A DNA stretch of 64,000 nt from Vicugna pacos (GCF_048564905.1 NC_133021.1:31941097-32005096); one strand, 5' to 3'; positions 9,760 to 21,240 are shown, numbered from the stretch's first letter. Made by a program: numbers and translations. Notes: generated from the sequence alone by a model not told the origin.

Positions 9760-11039
9760 TCTTGGGTGATAACATGCTTCAGAACTTTTTTCCGGAGTGC
9801 AAAGTGTATACATTAGTTTTAAATTTCTTTGAGGTTGTAAGCATTTTGATTGGCTGCACTTTTTAAGCCTAAAAAATGTACAATGTATAGAAATCTAAAT
9901 TTAATCATCATCCTTCTTACACATAATATTTAGAAAAATTAACCCTAAGGGCTTGTGACCATGTCAATGAGTTTCTTCCACACTCTTTTGATGGACTGAC
10001 TTGCTTGTTAAATAGAATTACAAATCCCTTGTGGAAGAAATACAAGCGGTGTGTGCTTAATTCTTTGATCCAGGAGCAGATCCAGTAATTGAGCAGGGGG
10101 TTGTCTATCCTATTTTGAACGGTTCCCAGGAACAGACATTTCATCCCCTGGGAGCCTGTTTCCATGTCAAATCCAGAAGTCCTTGACCGTGTCTTATTCA
10201 AATCCTTCTTGCTTCACCCAAAACTTCGCTCTCTGTGGATATTGAGAACAGTTGGGAACCAGCCTATTTATAATAATCTTTCAGGTTCTTAAGGACAGTT
10301 ATTAAAATTTTCTTCAACTTTCTTCTCACCCAGCTAATTAACCCAATTCTTTGAACCTTTCCTTGTAAGACTTCACATGCCTTCAAGCCTCGTTTACATA
10401 GCAGTTCGGTTCTAGAGCTCAAATTATTTCAAGGATACTCACCAGGAATTTGGCCTTGAGACATTAGAAAGGGTGTCAAGAAATTCCAACTAAGGGTTTC
10501 CTACTGTGATGACTTAATAAATCCACGTTAGCAGCCAGGTGCTGAGATTGACCAGATGCCCCTTGGGCCAGGTGAAGTTGTCATGAACTTATATTTTTAT
10601 GGCAAACAGAGCTTCCTTCATGAAGTCCAAATATTGTGGAGAAATTTACATTCTCAACAGATGACATCACCTCAGCCTGCATTCACTATACTGTCATTGT
10701 TACTGCCAGTTTCTCTTCTGAAAGTAGCCCCCCCCAAATTGATTTATCAAGAAGAGTCCACTGGTTGAGGGAACTGACAAAATAATTCACATGAGAAGAA
10801 ACTGAATTTAGGAGGCTGGTGCCGGAAGGACCCAGGAAGGGCTCCCCCCCAGGGTTTAGCATCTGTCCATGGACGCAGACTGAAAACGTGAGGTCCCTGT
10901 CACATCAATGGCACTTATCTTAATAATATTCCATCCATGCCACTCTTTATGTTTTAAGAACAACATAGCAGTTGCAATAACATCACAAACTTATATTTTT
11001 GTCATTATACAAACATTACATCTGCGTTTGAAATTAGTG
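9760..11039. other. Single-copy stretch, no gene seen
   Basis: The longest frame is 94 codons (minus, 9917-10201), with no known motif. Short C runs lie at 10729-10735 and near 10844. Confidence 0.6.
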
Positions 11040-11450
11040 AGAAAATGCAGATAAATTAGAAGAAAAGGAAAAAACATCATGCTAAGTGTAAGTGGTCTAA
11101 ACACCCCAATTAAAATGCAGAGATTTTTTTTTAAACTAGATACGATAACAAGACCCAACACAGGCAATCTATGAGAAATGTACTTTAAATATAAATATAT
11201 CTATAGGTTAAAAGTTGAAGTATGGAGAAGGTACTCCATACAAACAGTCATCTTAAGAAAGATGGGCTTGCCCCATGAGTATCAGATGACATAGACGTTA
11301 AGACAAGGAATGTTACCAGGGCTAAGGAGGTCTATTTTATCATAATAAATGAATGTCTCAGTTGATAAAATATGATAATACTGATTTTGCAGGCACTTAA
11401 AAAAATCCTTTCAAATATATGAAGCAGACACTGATTATACAGAAAGTAAA
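11040..11450 (+). mobile_element. Old L1 ORF2 fragment
   Basis: The stretch from 11090 on keeps the L1 order: 'gtggtctaaacaccccaattaaaa', CAAGACCCAACACAGGCAAT, 'tactttaaatataaata', 'agacaaggaatgttaccagg', and a final 'atgaagcagacactga'. This is the endonuclease-to-RT linker part of ORF2 and is well decayed. Confidence 0.75.
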
Positions 11451-11499
11451 GATAGATGAATCATTTTTATAATTTTTCTCTTTAGATTTTCTTCTTTTT

Positions 11500-11905
11500 T
11501 TCCCAACCTGATTTATAAGAGCTCTTTACTTATAATTTTATAAGAGACAATTTGTCTATTACGTATATGATCATTATCTCCGGTTTGTTCCATGTCATTT
11601 CATTTTGTGTGCTCTGCCGTCTTTGTGAAGCTTTCCTTTCTGGCTGTTGGCTTTGCCATCATGCTTGGAACATACTTTCTTATCCTGATGTTATAAATTT
11701 AGTTATTATCACATTGTGGTTTTCTTCTAGAAGATTTTTGAGTCCATATAAATTTTCCTCTTAAATATTTAAGATTTTTGGAATTTAAATATTTCTCAAT
11801 TCCATGTAACTTTTACTTTTAAGTATTTATTTTGGGGGGAATTTTTCCTTTGGAATATAGTATGTGATAATAATCTAACCTTACTTTTTGCTAATCATTA
11901 ATCTT
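11500..11905 (-). mobile_element. Old L1 or HAL1-like fragment
   Basis: ATTTATAAGAGCTCTTTACT and, further on, GTGATAATAATCTAACCTTA resemble antisense ORF2 sequence of ancient L1M or HAL1 elements. The match is patchy. Confidence 0.45.
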
Positions 11906-11989
11906 TTCAGCGCTGTTGGACATCTGTCTTTTCACAGGTTTCTTTACAAGCTGAGAGGTGAGGACTTTCCTTCCTCCAGCCTGCCTTTT

Positions 11990-12165
11990 CTGTCAAGCAC
12001 TCACTGAACAGGTATTAAACACCAGGAGGTATGCTTGGCACTCGGGATTGGGGAAAAAAAAACAAATTAGTTGTCTTTGAGTTAGTGGTGTTTTAGAAAA
12101 CAGAGGGGCAGATACTAGCTGTATGAGCACAATGCTGCACAGCCAATGACAAGGAAATGACCCTC
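11990..12165 (-). repeat. Probable L2 3'-end fragment
   Basis: The stretch CACTGAACAGGTATTAAACA, then 'ggtatgcttggcactcgggattgggg' in parts, follows antisense L2 with the order 'attgagcacctactatgtgccaggcactg...ggggata'. It is diverged. Confidence 0.42.
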
Positions 12166-13653
12166 TGCCTGGGAGCAGTTGTAAGTGACATTTGATCTGA
12201 CTCAGAAAGGAGGAGAAAGGGGAAGGTCACAGTTGTTTCAGGACCTGGAGAATGACTGCATGGACAGGGGCCACCTGGGGCTGGAATCCAACCCAAACTC
12301 CTCAATGCGCCAAGTGCCCCAGCACAGGGATGCCCTGCGCTGGTGGGAGGGACATTTTCCTGATTTGCACAAACCCTCTATGTGTTATCGATTGCCTTAG
12401 AGGAGCCTGTGTAAACACAAGGATTTGGGAATGAGCATGACGTATTTGAGGAAGGCTGAGACGCCCAGTGCAGTTTAAGCTTGGGCGGCAGAGAGAACCA
12501 TCCTTGGGGGAGACGGTTTCAGAATCTCTTAGGGCACCTTCGAGGTTGGGGAGTCCTTCCTGTAGGCTGCATTTTTCATGTTAGAAGATGGCAGCTGAAC
12601 CCGCATGATCGGTTTTGCATTTTAGAAAGCATGACCCTAGCGGCAGCCTGGAGAGCCAGGCAGTGATCAGGAGAGCCCAAGGCCGGCGGCCGCGGGGTTT
12701 GTCAGAGGCTGTGAGTAGCCACGGCCAGAGACGCTGAAGATTCAAATCTATACAAATGGCAAGAAACGCCAAGTTTTGGGAGCAATTTCTGAGGCTGAAT
12801 CAGCAGTACTTACATTCCTACTACAAAGGGAAGGGCGGCAAAAAGATCAGATAGTTTCCCTTGTCATCCATCCAATGTCTGGGCTTCAGAAAGGACCTCA
12901 TTTTAGTTTGAGGTTGCAGTTAAGACAAGCTCAGACTTCGCTGGGACCCAAGTGTCTGACCCTTTGTATGTTTCATTACCACCCGTAAGACGTGTATCTT
13001 AATGAGCTCCAAGCTCTGTTCATCTTATAGACATGACCGGACCTTTGAGGACTTTAAAAACTAGTGGAAAATTTTTTCTTTTAATGCTTACTATTTTTTA
13101 TAGTACCGTTGTGTGTCCCAGAAAACCCTTTCTCTTAATAGAGATCTATTTAAGGTGCACTCAGTCCTTGGGTCTTAGAGCCTCGTGGCCTCACAACCCA
13201 AGTTCAATGTCATCTGAAAACATTTCTCTCTCATGGCTTCCGTGTCCCCCCATACCTCTCTGACTGGCCTCATAATTGAAGACTTTAATTTATTCACCAC
13301 ACAGTGTCTCTGCCCTCCTGCCATCTGTAATTTATGCCTTTCGCACTCGGCTGCCTGGTGTTCTTTCATTCCGCTTTAAAAAATGACAAGAGTTTTGTGA
13401 CCCACTTGGTAGGAATCACCCCATTAAAAATATTGTTATGCATAACGGTGTTTAGAAAAAATTCCCAGCAGTGAATTTCAGTTTTGTAAGATAATGCTCT
13501 TTTTAGCACGGCCCAGCTGGTGGCTACAGTTATCATTCATATGACAAAACAAAGATAACAGGAGCCCCAGGGAAAGAAGGCTGAGCTCCCAAGAGAATGC
13601 TCGAGTTCAGGTCTGAACGATCCGTTCAGCCAAACAGAAGGAAGCAGCAACCA
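12166..13653. other. Single-copy stretch, no gene seen
   Basis: About 1.5 kb with frames no longer than 76 codons. The stretch 13370-13560 is AT-rich, with an octamer-like TTATGCATAAC at 13436-13446, and could hold a regulatory element. No repeat was recognised. Confidence 0.55.
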
Positions 13654-13660
13654 ACATGGA

Positions 13661-13980
13661 TTTTTTTTGTTTTTTTTGTTTTTCTTTTTAACATTTTTTA
13701 TTGATTTATAATCATTTTACAATGTTGCGTCAAATTCCAGTGTAAAGCACAATTTTTCAGTTATACATGAACATATATATATTCATTGTCACATTTTTTT
13801 TCTCTGTGAGCTACCACAAGAACTTGTGTATATTTCCCTGTGCTGTACAGTATAATCTTGTTTATCTATTCTACATTTTTGAAATCCCGTCTATCCCTTC
13901 CCACCCTCCGCCTTCTTGGCAACCACAAGTTTGTATTCTATGTCTATGAGTCTATTTCTGTTTTGTATTTATGCTTTGTT
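13661..13980 (-). mobile_element. L1 3' UTR arm of the inverted insertion
   Basis: Begins on the plus strand with a T-rich run (the poly(A) tail), then TTTTTATTGATTTATAATCA, GTCAAATTCCAGTGTAAAGC, AATTTTTCAGTTATACATGA and TTGGCAACCACAAGTTTGTA. The same UTR type occurs at 50053-50629. It carries no coding sequence. Confidence 0.9.
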
Positions 13981-13983
13981 TTT

Positions 13984-14769
13984 GGGACCTAATGAAACTT
14001 ACAAGCTTCTGCACAGCAAAGGAAACCATAGGTAAAACAAAAAGACAACCTACGGAATGGGAGAAAATTTTTGCAAATGAAACCGACAAAGGCTTGATCT
14101 CCAGAATATATAAGCAGCTCATACAACTTAATAAGAAACAACCAAATATCCCAATCCAAAAATGGGCAGAAGACCTAAACAAGCAATTCTCCAAGGAAGA
14201 CATACAAATGATCAATAGGCACATGAAAAAATGCTCCATATCACTAATTATCAGAGAAATGCAAATCAAAACTACAATGAGGGTATCACCTCACATCAGT
14301 CAGAATGGCCATCATTCAAAAATTCACAAATGACAAATGCTGGAGAGGCTGTGGAGAAAGGGGAACCCTCCTACACTGCTGGTGGAATGCAGTTTGGATC
14401 AGCCACTGTGGAAAACAGTGTGGAGATTCCTCAAAAGACTAGGAATAGACTTACCATATGACCCAGGAATCCCACTCCTGGGCATATATCCAGAAGGAAC
14501 CCTACTTCAGGATAACACCTGCACCCCAATGTTCATAGCAGCACTATTTACAGTAGCCAAGATGTGGAGACAGCCTAAATGTCCATCAACAGATGACTGG
14601 ATAAAGAAGATGTGGTATATTTATACAATGGAATACTACTCAGCCAAAAAACCGACAACATAACGCCATTTGCAGCAACATGGTTGCTCCTGGAGAATGT
14701 CATTCTAAGTGAAGTAAGCCAGAAAGAGAAAGAAAAATACCATATGAGATTGCTCATATGTGGAATCAG
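13984..14769 (+). pseudogene. L1 ORF2 C-terminal remnant
   Basis: Encodes the last part of LINE-1 ORF2p, downstream of the RT domain. Recognisable segments are [40 protein letters not shown] and [10 protein letters not shown] in one frame (to 14333). Further on are PLWKTVWRFLKRLGI, DPGIPLLGIYPEGTLL, MFIAALFTVAKMWRQPKCPS and DWIKKMWYIYTMEYYSAKKP (to about 14663). A stop at 14331-14333 and at least one frameshift around 14340-14400 break the frame. The endonuclease and RT domains are missing, so it cannot act alone. Confidence 0.92.
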
Positions 14770-14784
14770 ACATGGGTTTTTACC

Positions 14785-15219
14785 CCAGAATAGAATCCCC
14801 ATGTGCTAAAATGTGCAGGCTGTAGTGTCAGAAATTGACCTCTCTTTTCCTCAATATATCTTTTCAGCAGAGTACACACATTGATAACTAAAACATCGAG
14901 AGTGTCCCAAGAAGTGCTGATAAATGATGTCTTTTATTTTATCTTCTCTTTGAAGATCTAACCAACACTCTTGATTTCCTGGCTGCAATGTCTTTCTTGG
15001 ATAATCTGGGTGATGTGAAATAGAGAAGGATGTGGAAGACACTACCTGGCTGACCAGCAAGACCAATTCCTTTCCTTTCCAGACACACAAGTGATGTGGT
15101 CCTTGGACAGGCATTTAGCCCACACCCCCCATCTCTCTGCTATGAAGTGGAGTTCTGGCCAATGGGAAGCAAGGAGTGGATGCTGTTTCTGAGCTGAAGA
15201 TGATGCAAGAAAACAGATG
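14785..15219. other. Unassigned stretch, possibly an old repeat split by an LTR
   Basis: The right half (from about 15040) has features of an old interspersed element: 'ccagacacacaagtgatgtgg' and 'tggccaatgggaagcaagg' in parts. A possible partner segment lies beyond the LTR at 15837-15990 (GAGGGAGCCTGGGTCTCTGA). Family not known. Confidence 0.4.
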
Positions 15220-15836
15220 TGGGACATGAGGAGGGCCATGTCCCAGGTCTCAGCTGAGCCCCTGGGATGTGCCCTGCCAAGTGTAGGTCCTTGGCTTCGT
15301 GCAGGAAAGAATTCAAGTGCGAGCCGCAGTTGAATAAAGGCAGATTTATTTAGAGAGATACATACTGTGTAAGGCAAGAGAAAGGCAAGGAAAGAGGTGT
15401 GGGAGTTGGGTGCTCAGGTTAAAGTAAAAGTAGGTGCACACTCCACAGGCAGAGTGCAGGCCGCCTCCAAAGAGGAGGGAGCGAGAAAGGACCGCTAGCT
15501 TTGGTGTTGTCAGTTTTATTGGCTCAGTAGCTTCACAGGCCTACAGGTGCGACCATTCCAACTGTCCTGGGGAATGGGGCTGGGATCCTAGGAATCAGGC
15601 CAGCGCCCATTCTCTGGCCTTTTGCAGTTAGCTGTGGGACTGTCATAGCACCTGTGGGCACATTATTCATTACGCTATTACAATGAGCATATAATGAAGC
15701 TCAAGTCTACTAGAAGTCAAACTTCTTAATCCTCAAGGCCAACTAAGAGCTGAATCTTCCACTGTTTTGGTGTTAAATTGCTGTCATGCCTTGAGTGGCT
15801 GTGCCCTGCCCTCTTCCCTCCTGTCTCAGACCCACA
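15220..15836 (-). mobile_element. ERV1-type LTR (fossil)
   Basis: Read on the minus strand, the U3 start is near TGAGACAGGAGGGAAGAGGG. The R-U5 part has AAATAAATCTGCCTTTATTC, CTTGAATTCTTTCCTGCACG and AAGCCAAGGACCTACACTTG, ending near CATGTCCCA. Length is about 610 bp. No internal viral genes are attached. Exact ends are uncertain by a few bases because I found no matching target-site duplication. A diverged relative lies at 16145-16310. Confidence 0.7.
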
Positions 15837-15992
15837 AAGCCTGCCACTGTCTGATGGGCTCTGCTCTTTTTCCTCTCACCAGCTTGACCCAACTACAGAG
15901 CCTCTGAAGCTTTTGTTCAGTCCTATCCAGTCACGAGACTGAGGGAGCCTGGGTCTCTGAATCAGTGCCTGGAGGGTAGCCCCTGGTCTGGG

Positions 15993-16139
15993 CTGAACTG
16001 TGTTCCCCTCAAATTCCTATGTTGATGATGTAGCTCCTGGGACCTCAGAATGTGGCGTACTTGGAGATCCGGTCTCTTAGGGAGAATCAAGTTAAAGTGA
16101 GGCCATTAGGGTTGGTCCTAACTCAATATGGATACAGGA
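15993..16139 (+). mobile_element. MLT1-type LTR fragment (ERVL-MaLR, fossil)
   Basis: GGGCTGAACTGTGTTCCCCT, then AAATTCCTATGTTGATG, CCTGGGACCTCAGAATGTGG, 'tacttggagatccggtctctta' and GTGAGGCCATTAGGGTTGGT match the 5' half of an MLT1 LTR. It ends abruptly where the next LTR begins. MaLR elements predate the placental radiation. Confidence 0.85.
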
Positions 16140-16144
16140 GAAAA

Positions 16145-16312
16145 TGGGGTACATGGCAACAGGATGGCCGTGTACCAGGTCTTGGGAGGGTCCCCAGGAC
16201 ATGCCCCGCCAAGTGAGGGTCCTTGGCTTTGCAAAAGAAAGAATTCAAAAGGGAGCCACAGTTGAGCACAGGTGGATTTATTCAGAGAGAAAGTATTCAG
16301 TTTGATGGGGTA
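16145..16312 (-). mobile_element. ERV1-type LTR, R-U5 part only (fossil)
   Basis: On the plus strand, TGGGGTACATGGCAACAGGA, GTGAGGGTCCTTGGCTTTGC, AAAGAATTCAAAAGGGAGCC and GGTGGATTTATTCAGAGAGA line up with the R-U5 half of the LTR at 15220-15836. The match is moderate, so it is a relative and not a duplicate. The U3 half is absent. Confidence 0.68.
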
Positions 16313-16429
16313 AAATTTTGGCACCATGTTGGAAACTTTCTAAAGGTTTGGGAAGAGAAGGTTCTTTGTGCTGGAGGTACAGCTCTTTCTCTACATTTGA
16401 GGTTGTTTCAAAATAAAACAGTTCTTAAA

Positions 16430-16525
16430 GTTATCAGATGCATTTTACAGATGAAGGAACAGGGCCCCCACGTGCGTGAGGTCGCCCAGCCAGCGTGGGG
16501 TAGCTCCGGGCGGGGGTCCTTGCTT
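16430..16525 (+). repeat. MIR fragment
   Basis: CAGATGCATTTTACAGATGA followed by 'aggaacagggccc' and 'gaggtcgcccagccag' follows the MIR core order. Confidence 0.75.
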
Positions 16526-17627
16526 CACAGGTTTCTTTTATGCAACATTTTCAGTAGATCTAGAGCGGTGTGAGTTGAAAGCACATAATTTCATCCGGAA
16601 GTAAATGCAGGTGTAGAACTTCACTGCATGTCATCCCTGTGTGCCCCGATCCCAGGACTGAATTAATCAAGCCCCCACGGTTGTCTGAGGAAACACTCAG
16701 TGCCGGCATTCTGTGACTCCACCTTGGAAAAAGCCACGACACACACACCAATGCTTTGGGGCTGGAAAGTCTAAGAAGACTTCTGCTTTCATTCCGTTTT
16801 CTGCCAGGTTTATCAGGGAGAGAAGCGGTTACGTTACAAAGCAGTGGATCTCCTTTCACTGAAAACCATGCGTGGTCTGAGTGTGGCGGTTGGGGATGGT
16901 GGTTAAATTATTCATCATGACAGAGATAATTATCTTCATTCAGGAGACAGAAGCCCAAATGCCTTTTAGGAAGTCAACTTGAGAAATTGCTCCCCAGCGA
17001 TAATGAGGGTAATAAGATGTGTCCCAGGCCCTGTTCATAAGCTCTGCTTTTTTGCAAAAAAAAAAAAAAAAAAAAATGTCCTGGGCTGACAGATATCTGA
17101 TTAACAAAATTAAGGAGAGATTTGGCTGCAGCCTTAACCCCTCCCCTGGGCCTTCCAATTTCTGGGTTGATTAACTTTTCAGGTCAGATTTCTCTTCCTC
17201 TGTCTCGTTCTTTATCATTTGTACTTGAGCCGGCTTGGTGGTTTTCTGCCATGACAGGGGCCGGGCTGCGCACCCATCTCCTTCACGAGAGGGCGAGCTA
17301 CGCTAACGCCAGCTACCCCGCCATGTCTTCAACACGAGGCAAAAAACACTCTTAGTATCTCGTCACCTTTCCCCTCAAAGCTTCATACTTTGCTCCAAAA
17401 CAGAAATACAAGTGATGGATATGGGGAAAGTGGCAAATGTGTTTCAATGCAAACCTGTGTGTGACTTGATCCTGGGAGCTTTTTGGTGTATTTTAGCTCA
17501 TTGGCGCATATTTTGGTAGTGGGGGCAGTGGAGGTGGGCAGGGTAGTTCAGAGAACAAGCTCTCCTTCTGGATAAAAGGAGCAGTGGTGTTGGAACCCGG
17601 GGAGGTGGGGAGCGGCCATTGCCATCA
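16526..17627. other. Single-copy stretch with an A21 tract
   Basis: An uninterrupted A21 run lies at 17056-17076, with no LINE, SINE or gene-like sequence on its left that would explain it as a poly(A) tail. The longest frame is 99 codons (minus, 16560-16859) and is unremarkable. Confidence 0.6.
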
Positions 17628-17735
17628 GCGCTGTTCTTGTGTTATAGCTGAGGACCTGAGACTCGGTATTGCTAAATGACTTTCCTCAAGTCAAAGAGCT
17701 AGACCGGAGTGGAGTTTTGACTTAAAAGTTGGATA
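17628..17735 (+). repeat. MIR fragment
   Basis: The stretch GCTGAGGACCTGAGACTCGG, 'taaatgactttcctcaagtcaaagagctag' in parts, then 'ccggagtggag', matches the MIR 3' half. Confidence 0.75.
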
Positions 17736-18339
17736 TTTAGAGTCAAAAATGCCAATCACCAATTGGCGCATTTACAAAGAATTGAATCGATTCACCAAGG
17801 GTAAATACTGGGTTGTAAGTGATGTGGCGATTAAGTCCAACTCAGCTGATGCATCACACAAACCGTGACTATCCCTTGCACTCAGCCATCCTCGTGGTTG
17901 GATACATGGTTTAAGGCTAAATTATATAAGTGTGTCTAAAATGAGCTCCTTTACAGCCAACGCAGAGGAGCAAAATACACTGATTTTTCTGCCGTGGTGG
18001 GAAACATCTAGAACGGCCCCAGATGATATTTCGGCTTTGGCAGTGCATCCTAGAAAGGGGAAGAGGGCAGAACAGTGAACAGTGATTTGTGGAATACGAA
18101 TTTCAATTTCAAAACTTCGTATCAAGAAGAAAAAAAGAAAATATAAAAAATAGAATGTTAGACATTGGTTGAAATTAAGTGGAGCCAAGCCAAGGCAAAA
18201 ATTTGTCCTATTCTTATTTTTAGCTTAACATGTAAACCAATATTTGTGTTCATACCGATGCCCAGACGAGAATGATCAGAAAGGATCTGAACGCACATCT
18301 GCTGGCTTGAATGTGAAAGGCTCGCTCGCTCTCGGGAGA
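17736..18339. other. Single-copy stretch
   Basis: An 88-codon minus frame (17922-18188) begins in ordinary AT-rich DNA and has a hydrophobic start with no signal or domain I can defend. Confidence 0.55.
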
Positions 18340-18475
18340 AAATGCAGACATTGCCACTATCAGTCCTGGGGCAAGTCTTGTCACCAGTAAGGGCTCCAAT
18401 GTTCCCACGACAAAATGAGGAATTGAAATAATGCCTAAAATTCCCTAGAATTCCACGTTCTAAGGCTCCGTGGCT
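18340..18475 (-). repeat. Probable MIR fragment
   Basis: The segment 'cacgacaaaatgaggaattgaaataatgcc' followed by AAAATTCCCTAGAATTCCAC resembles the antisense MIR3/MIR tail. The match is weak. Confidence 0.45.
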
Positions 18476-19134
18476 TTATAGCTCAATGAAATAAATTTTA
18501 TGAAAAAGTAGCAGAAATTGACAAAGAAAAAAGATCTATTGTTTCCAAACCATGGATAGCAAAAAAAAGAAAAAAGAAAAAAGAATGAAAACCAGGACCC
18601 CAAATGAACTGCCAGCCCAGGGGATTATAAACTGCAAACAGTCCAGCCAACAGAGCCTCCATAAGGATGATCACCCACGTGTTTGAAATCTCCGTAAACT
18701 CTGGGCTCAATCCTGTCCAGATTTTCTCATTTTCCTTCTCCAGGAGGCAAAGACGGTTCACCTAACAATGTCTATGTTCTCGTGAATATTACGGAACCAT
18801 TCTTGGGCCTGCCATTTGAAAAGGAAATAGAAATATATAGATGGTCTACAAAAGTGCTTGAAGTGTGGAAATACAGAAGAACGTTCAGGCTTCGGTTGTC
18901 ATAGTTCATTTATCTCATCGGAATGAAGGAGAAAAAAAATTCTCTGACGGTAGATGGTATTAACTGAAAAGAGACATTTAGGCAGTATTCTTTGGTGTAT
19001 TTTTTTTTACTGCCAATTTTGTGTTTTTGGATTGTTGAGAAGAGAGGCAAATAGAGATGTTACAGAAGTATTTCAACCATGTGAAGGAAAAAAAAGGATG
19101 CAGAGATGGTTATCCTTGCCTGTCTAGAACTTCC
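18476..19134. other. Single-copy stretch with A-rich tracts
   Basis: A purine tract (AAAAAAAAGAAAAAAG type) lies at 18560-18590. Nothing gene-like is seen. Confidence 0.55.
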
Positions 19135-19329
19135 AAACACCTGAACTCTTTTTTGAAAAATTCTTACTTATTAACTATTTCTTAATTAATTTTTTTTGGG
19201 TGGAGGTAATTAGGTTTATTCATTTACTTACTTAATGGAGGTACTGGGGCTTGAACCCAGGACCTTGTACACACTAGGTATGCACTCTACCACTGAGCTA
19301 TGCCCTCCCATGCAAACATTTGAACTCTT
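19135..19329 (-). mobile_element. Camelid Vic-1-type SINE with target-site duplication
   Basis: The plus strand reads GGTTTATTCATTTACTTACT, AATGGAGGTACTGGGGCTTG, AACCCAGGACCTTGTACACA and CTCTACCACTGAGCTATGCC, the complement of the tRNA-Ala-derived head. The flanks AAACACCTGAACTCTT (19135-19150) and AAACATTTGAACTCTT (19314-19329) agree at 14 of 16 positions. The body is 19151-19313. The A- and B-box regions are close to consensus. Confidence 0.94.
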
Positions 19330-19949
19330 GAAAGGTAACTACGTACTAATGAAGCCAGCAAGAAGGGAATTTCATCTTCATCCCAGCTGACGATCTACAG
19401 ATCATTGAATCCGTTAAGCCCTGCCATGTGATCGAAGTTTCTATGGCATTGACCCAGATATTCTGGTTCATCAAAATACTAAATCCTTCCATGAAACACA
19501 AAATTACATTAATATGATTTATGTCACCCGTCAGCCAGTGGGCTGATGCTTCGGTGAGATCTTGATTAGAGGAAGAATGTAAAAAAGCTACAACCCTCAC
19601 TCATTTGCATTCAGTTCAAAGGAAATGGCCCAAACGTAACTAAATAGGCAGTTAAGTACAAGAAAAAGATTTTTTTTTTTTTTGCTTTTTATTAAGCATG
19701 AACATGAAACAACTTGCCAAGAATGTGCATGACATGATTTTAGGACTAGAAAGCAAATTTGGCATGAAGAAAATTCCAAACTGATCCTGTTAATTATGTT
19801 TCTTATGAATAAGGAAATTTAGTAATCTCCATCTCCCAATACATCAATCTCAAATTTGGTACTTTGAATTATTCCCGTCTGATGGTGTTGAGTGGTGCAT
19901 TTTTTAAACACATGCATTTTTTTCCTCAAAGGAAGAAAAGGGATAGAAA
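19330..19949. other. Single-copy stretch
   Basis: Frames of 84 codons (minus, 19346-19600) and 60 codons (minus, 19597-19779) lack known motifs. A T-run lies at 19671-19683. Confidence 0.55.
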
Positions 19950-20105
19950 CTAGCATTCATGTGGTGCCTTTTGATATTTCTTTTTTATTAGCCTCACTTT
20001 ACAAGTGAAAAAGTGACGCTGAGGGAGTCTAGTCCTAATCTTAGGAAAAAGTAAAACAGAAATTTAAATTCATACTCATCTGTCTGTGAAGCCCACCTTG
20101 CCATG
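19950..20105 (+). repeat. MIR fragment
   Basis: TAGCATTCATGTGGTGCC, then 'ttagcctcactttacaagtgaaaaagtgacgctgag' in parts, follow MIR order from its 5' region through the core. Confidence 0.65.
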
Positions 20106-21129
20106 CTGCCTTCTCTTCTTTTAATAACTTGTGCAAAATATTTCATTTGACCAATACAAATCCAGAAATGGTACTTTTGACAGAAAATGCTAATCTTGCT
20201 AATATTCTATACACTATTCCTTGGACACAATTATGGGTTTGCTAATATCTCTCTCTCTCGACAAGTGATGTGTGTTCCCCTCAGGTTGAGCTAGGTAGCA
20301 TTTTCACGTGATTATGCAATTTTACGTGTCCAGTCAGAGCAAGTAGGCAGGGAGTAAGTGCAAGTCGCACCATGTTACTTGAGAACAGCTGGTCCGAACA
20401 GATGTCTGGTTGGTAGTAACTGTTTACAAGAACTCTCTGTGCATTTATCACTTATCCAAGTTTTCAGATGTATGAAAAAGAGCTGATATGAGAACTCTGG
20501 GAAATTATAGAAGAAATGCTATTAGATTTTAGAGCAAAGATCACAGAGATTACTAGAGCAAAATGAGACGTTGTGATGATGAAGAGGAGTGGAGAATACA
20601 GATAAAAAGCACAATGATTAGGCATGAGAACGTATCACACAGATGTTCCAGGAATGACCAGTCAACCAGCCGTGATCAAAATGGAACAGCAACTTGTAAG
20701 AAAGATAAGTCAAAGCTGTGACTTGCTACAAAGTTGGGCATTATTCTCATATCGTGCACAAATCTTGTTCCATCTGATAAAGTATTTTCTTTCCTCTTCA
20801 AAAGAAAATAGCTTGCGAAAGAGAAATCCAGGTCTTCTGAGTAATTATCAACACATTTCGGGGACAGGCATTTGACAATCTTCTTGCCTCTTCCAAAACC
20901 TCTGTTTACTAACAAACATCTCAATACGTCCTTTTAACCGCTCAGTAATTGGCCTTTTAAAAGTATTTTTGTCTAAGATGACTTTGTTAATTGTGCTTCT
21001 AATGAACGAATAAAACACATACAAATGTTAATATTCCATTAATAATGATTAAGCTCCGCTGTAAGGGTGTGTGTTGTGATGAATTCTGCTGGCATCATAG
21101 TAAACTCATTTTCAAAGCACAGTGTTCCT
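20106..21129. other. Single-copy stretch
   Basis: Two overlapping frames of 82 and 83 codons on opposite strands cover 20624-20924. Neither is recognised, and the overlap argues for chance. Confidence 0.55.
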
Positions 21130-21240
21130 GAGGGCAATTCACAAATGAGATCTAGTTTGTTCAGCATGGCATTCCCGGAGCCAGGTTTAGTCCGGCACCT
21201 AGGGGGGTGCTTAATGTTTATTTGTTGAATGAATGAAAGA
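21130..21240 (+). repeat. L2 3'-end fragment
   Basis: CCGGCACCTAGGGGGGTGCT, then TTTATTTGTTGAATGAATGA, matches the L2 terminal motif 'gcctggcacatagtaggtgctcaataaatatttgttgaatgaatga'. Confidence 0.8.

Larger units (their letters stand above)
13654..14784. mobile_element. Twin-primed (5'-inverted) L1 insertion
   Basis: Two L1 pieces lie head to head: the 3' UTR and poly(A) end on the minus strand at 13661-13980, and the ORF2 3' part on the plus strand at about 13984-14769. In L1 coordinates the ORF2 piece ends just upstream of where the UTR piece begins, with roughly 30 bp lost. This is the signature of twin priming. The flanks ACATGGATTTT (13654-) and ACATGGGTTTT (14770-) form the target-site duplication. 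Short divergence of the flanks suggests a fairly recent event. Confidence 0.88.

Noticed and set aside
15220-16312. The two LTR pieces as a single provirus with paired LTRs
   Set aside because: They differ too much, one lacks U3, and what lies between them is MLT1 and unrelated DNA, not viral genes.
17056-17076. A21 run as the tail of a processed pseudogene
   Set aside because: The sequence on its left shows no coding or transcript-like content and no target-site duplication.
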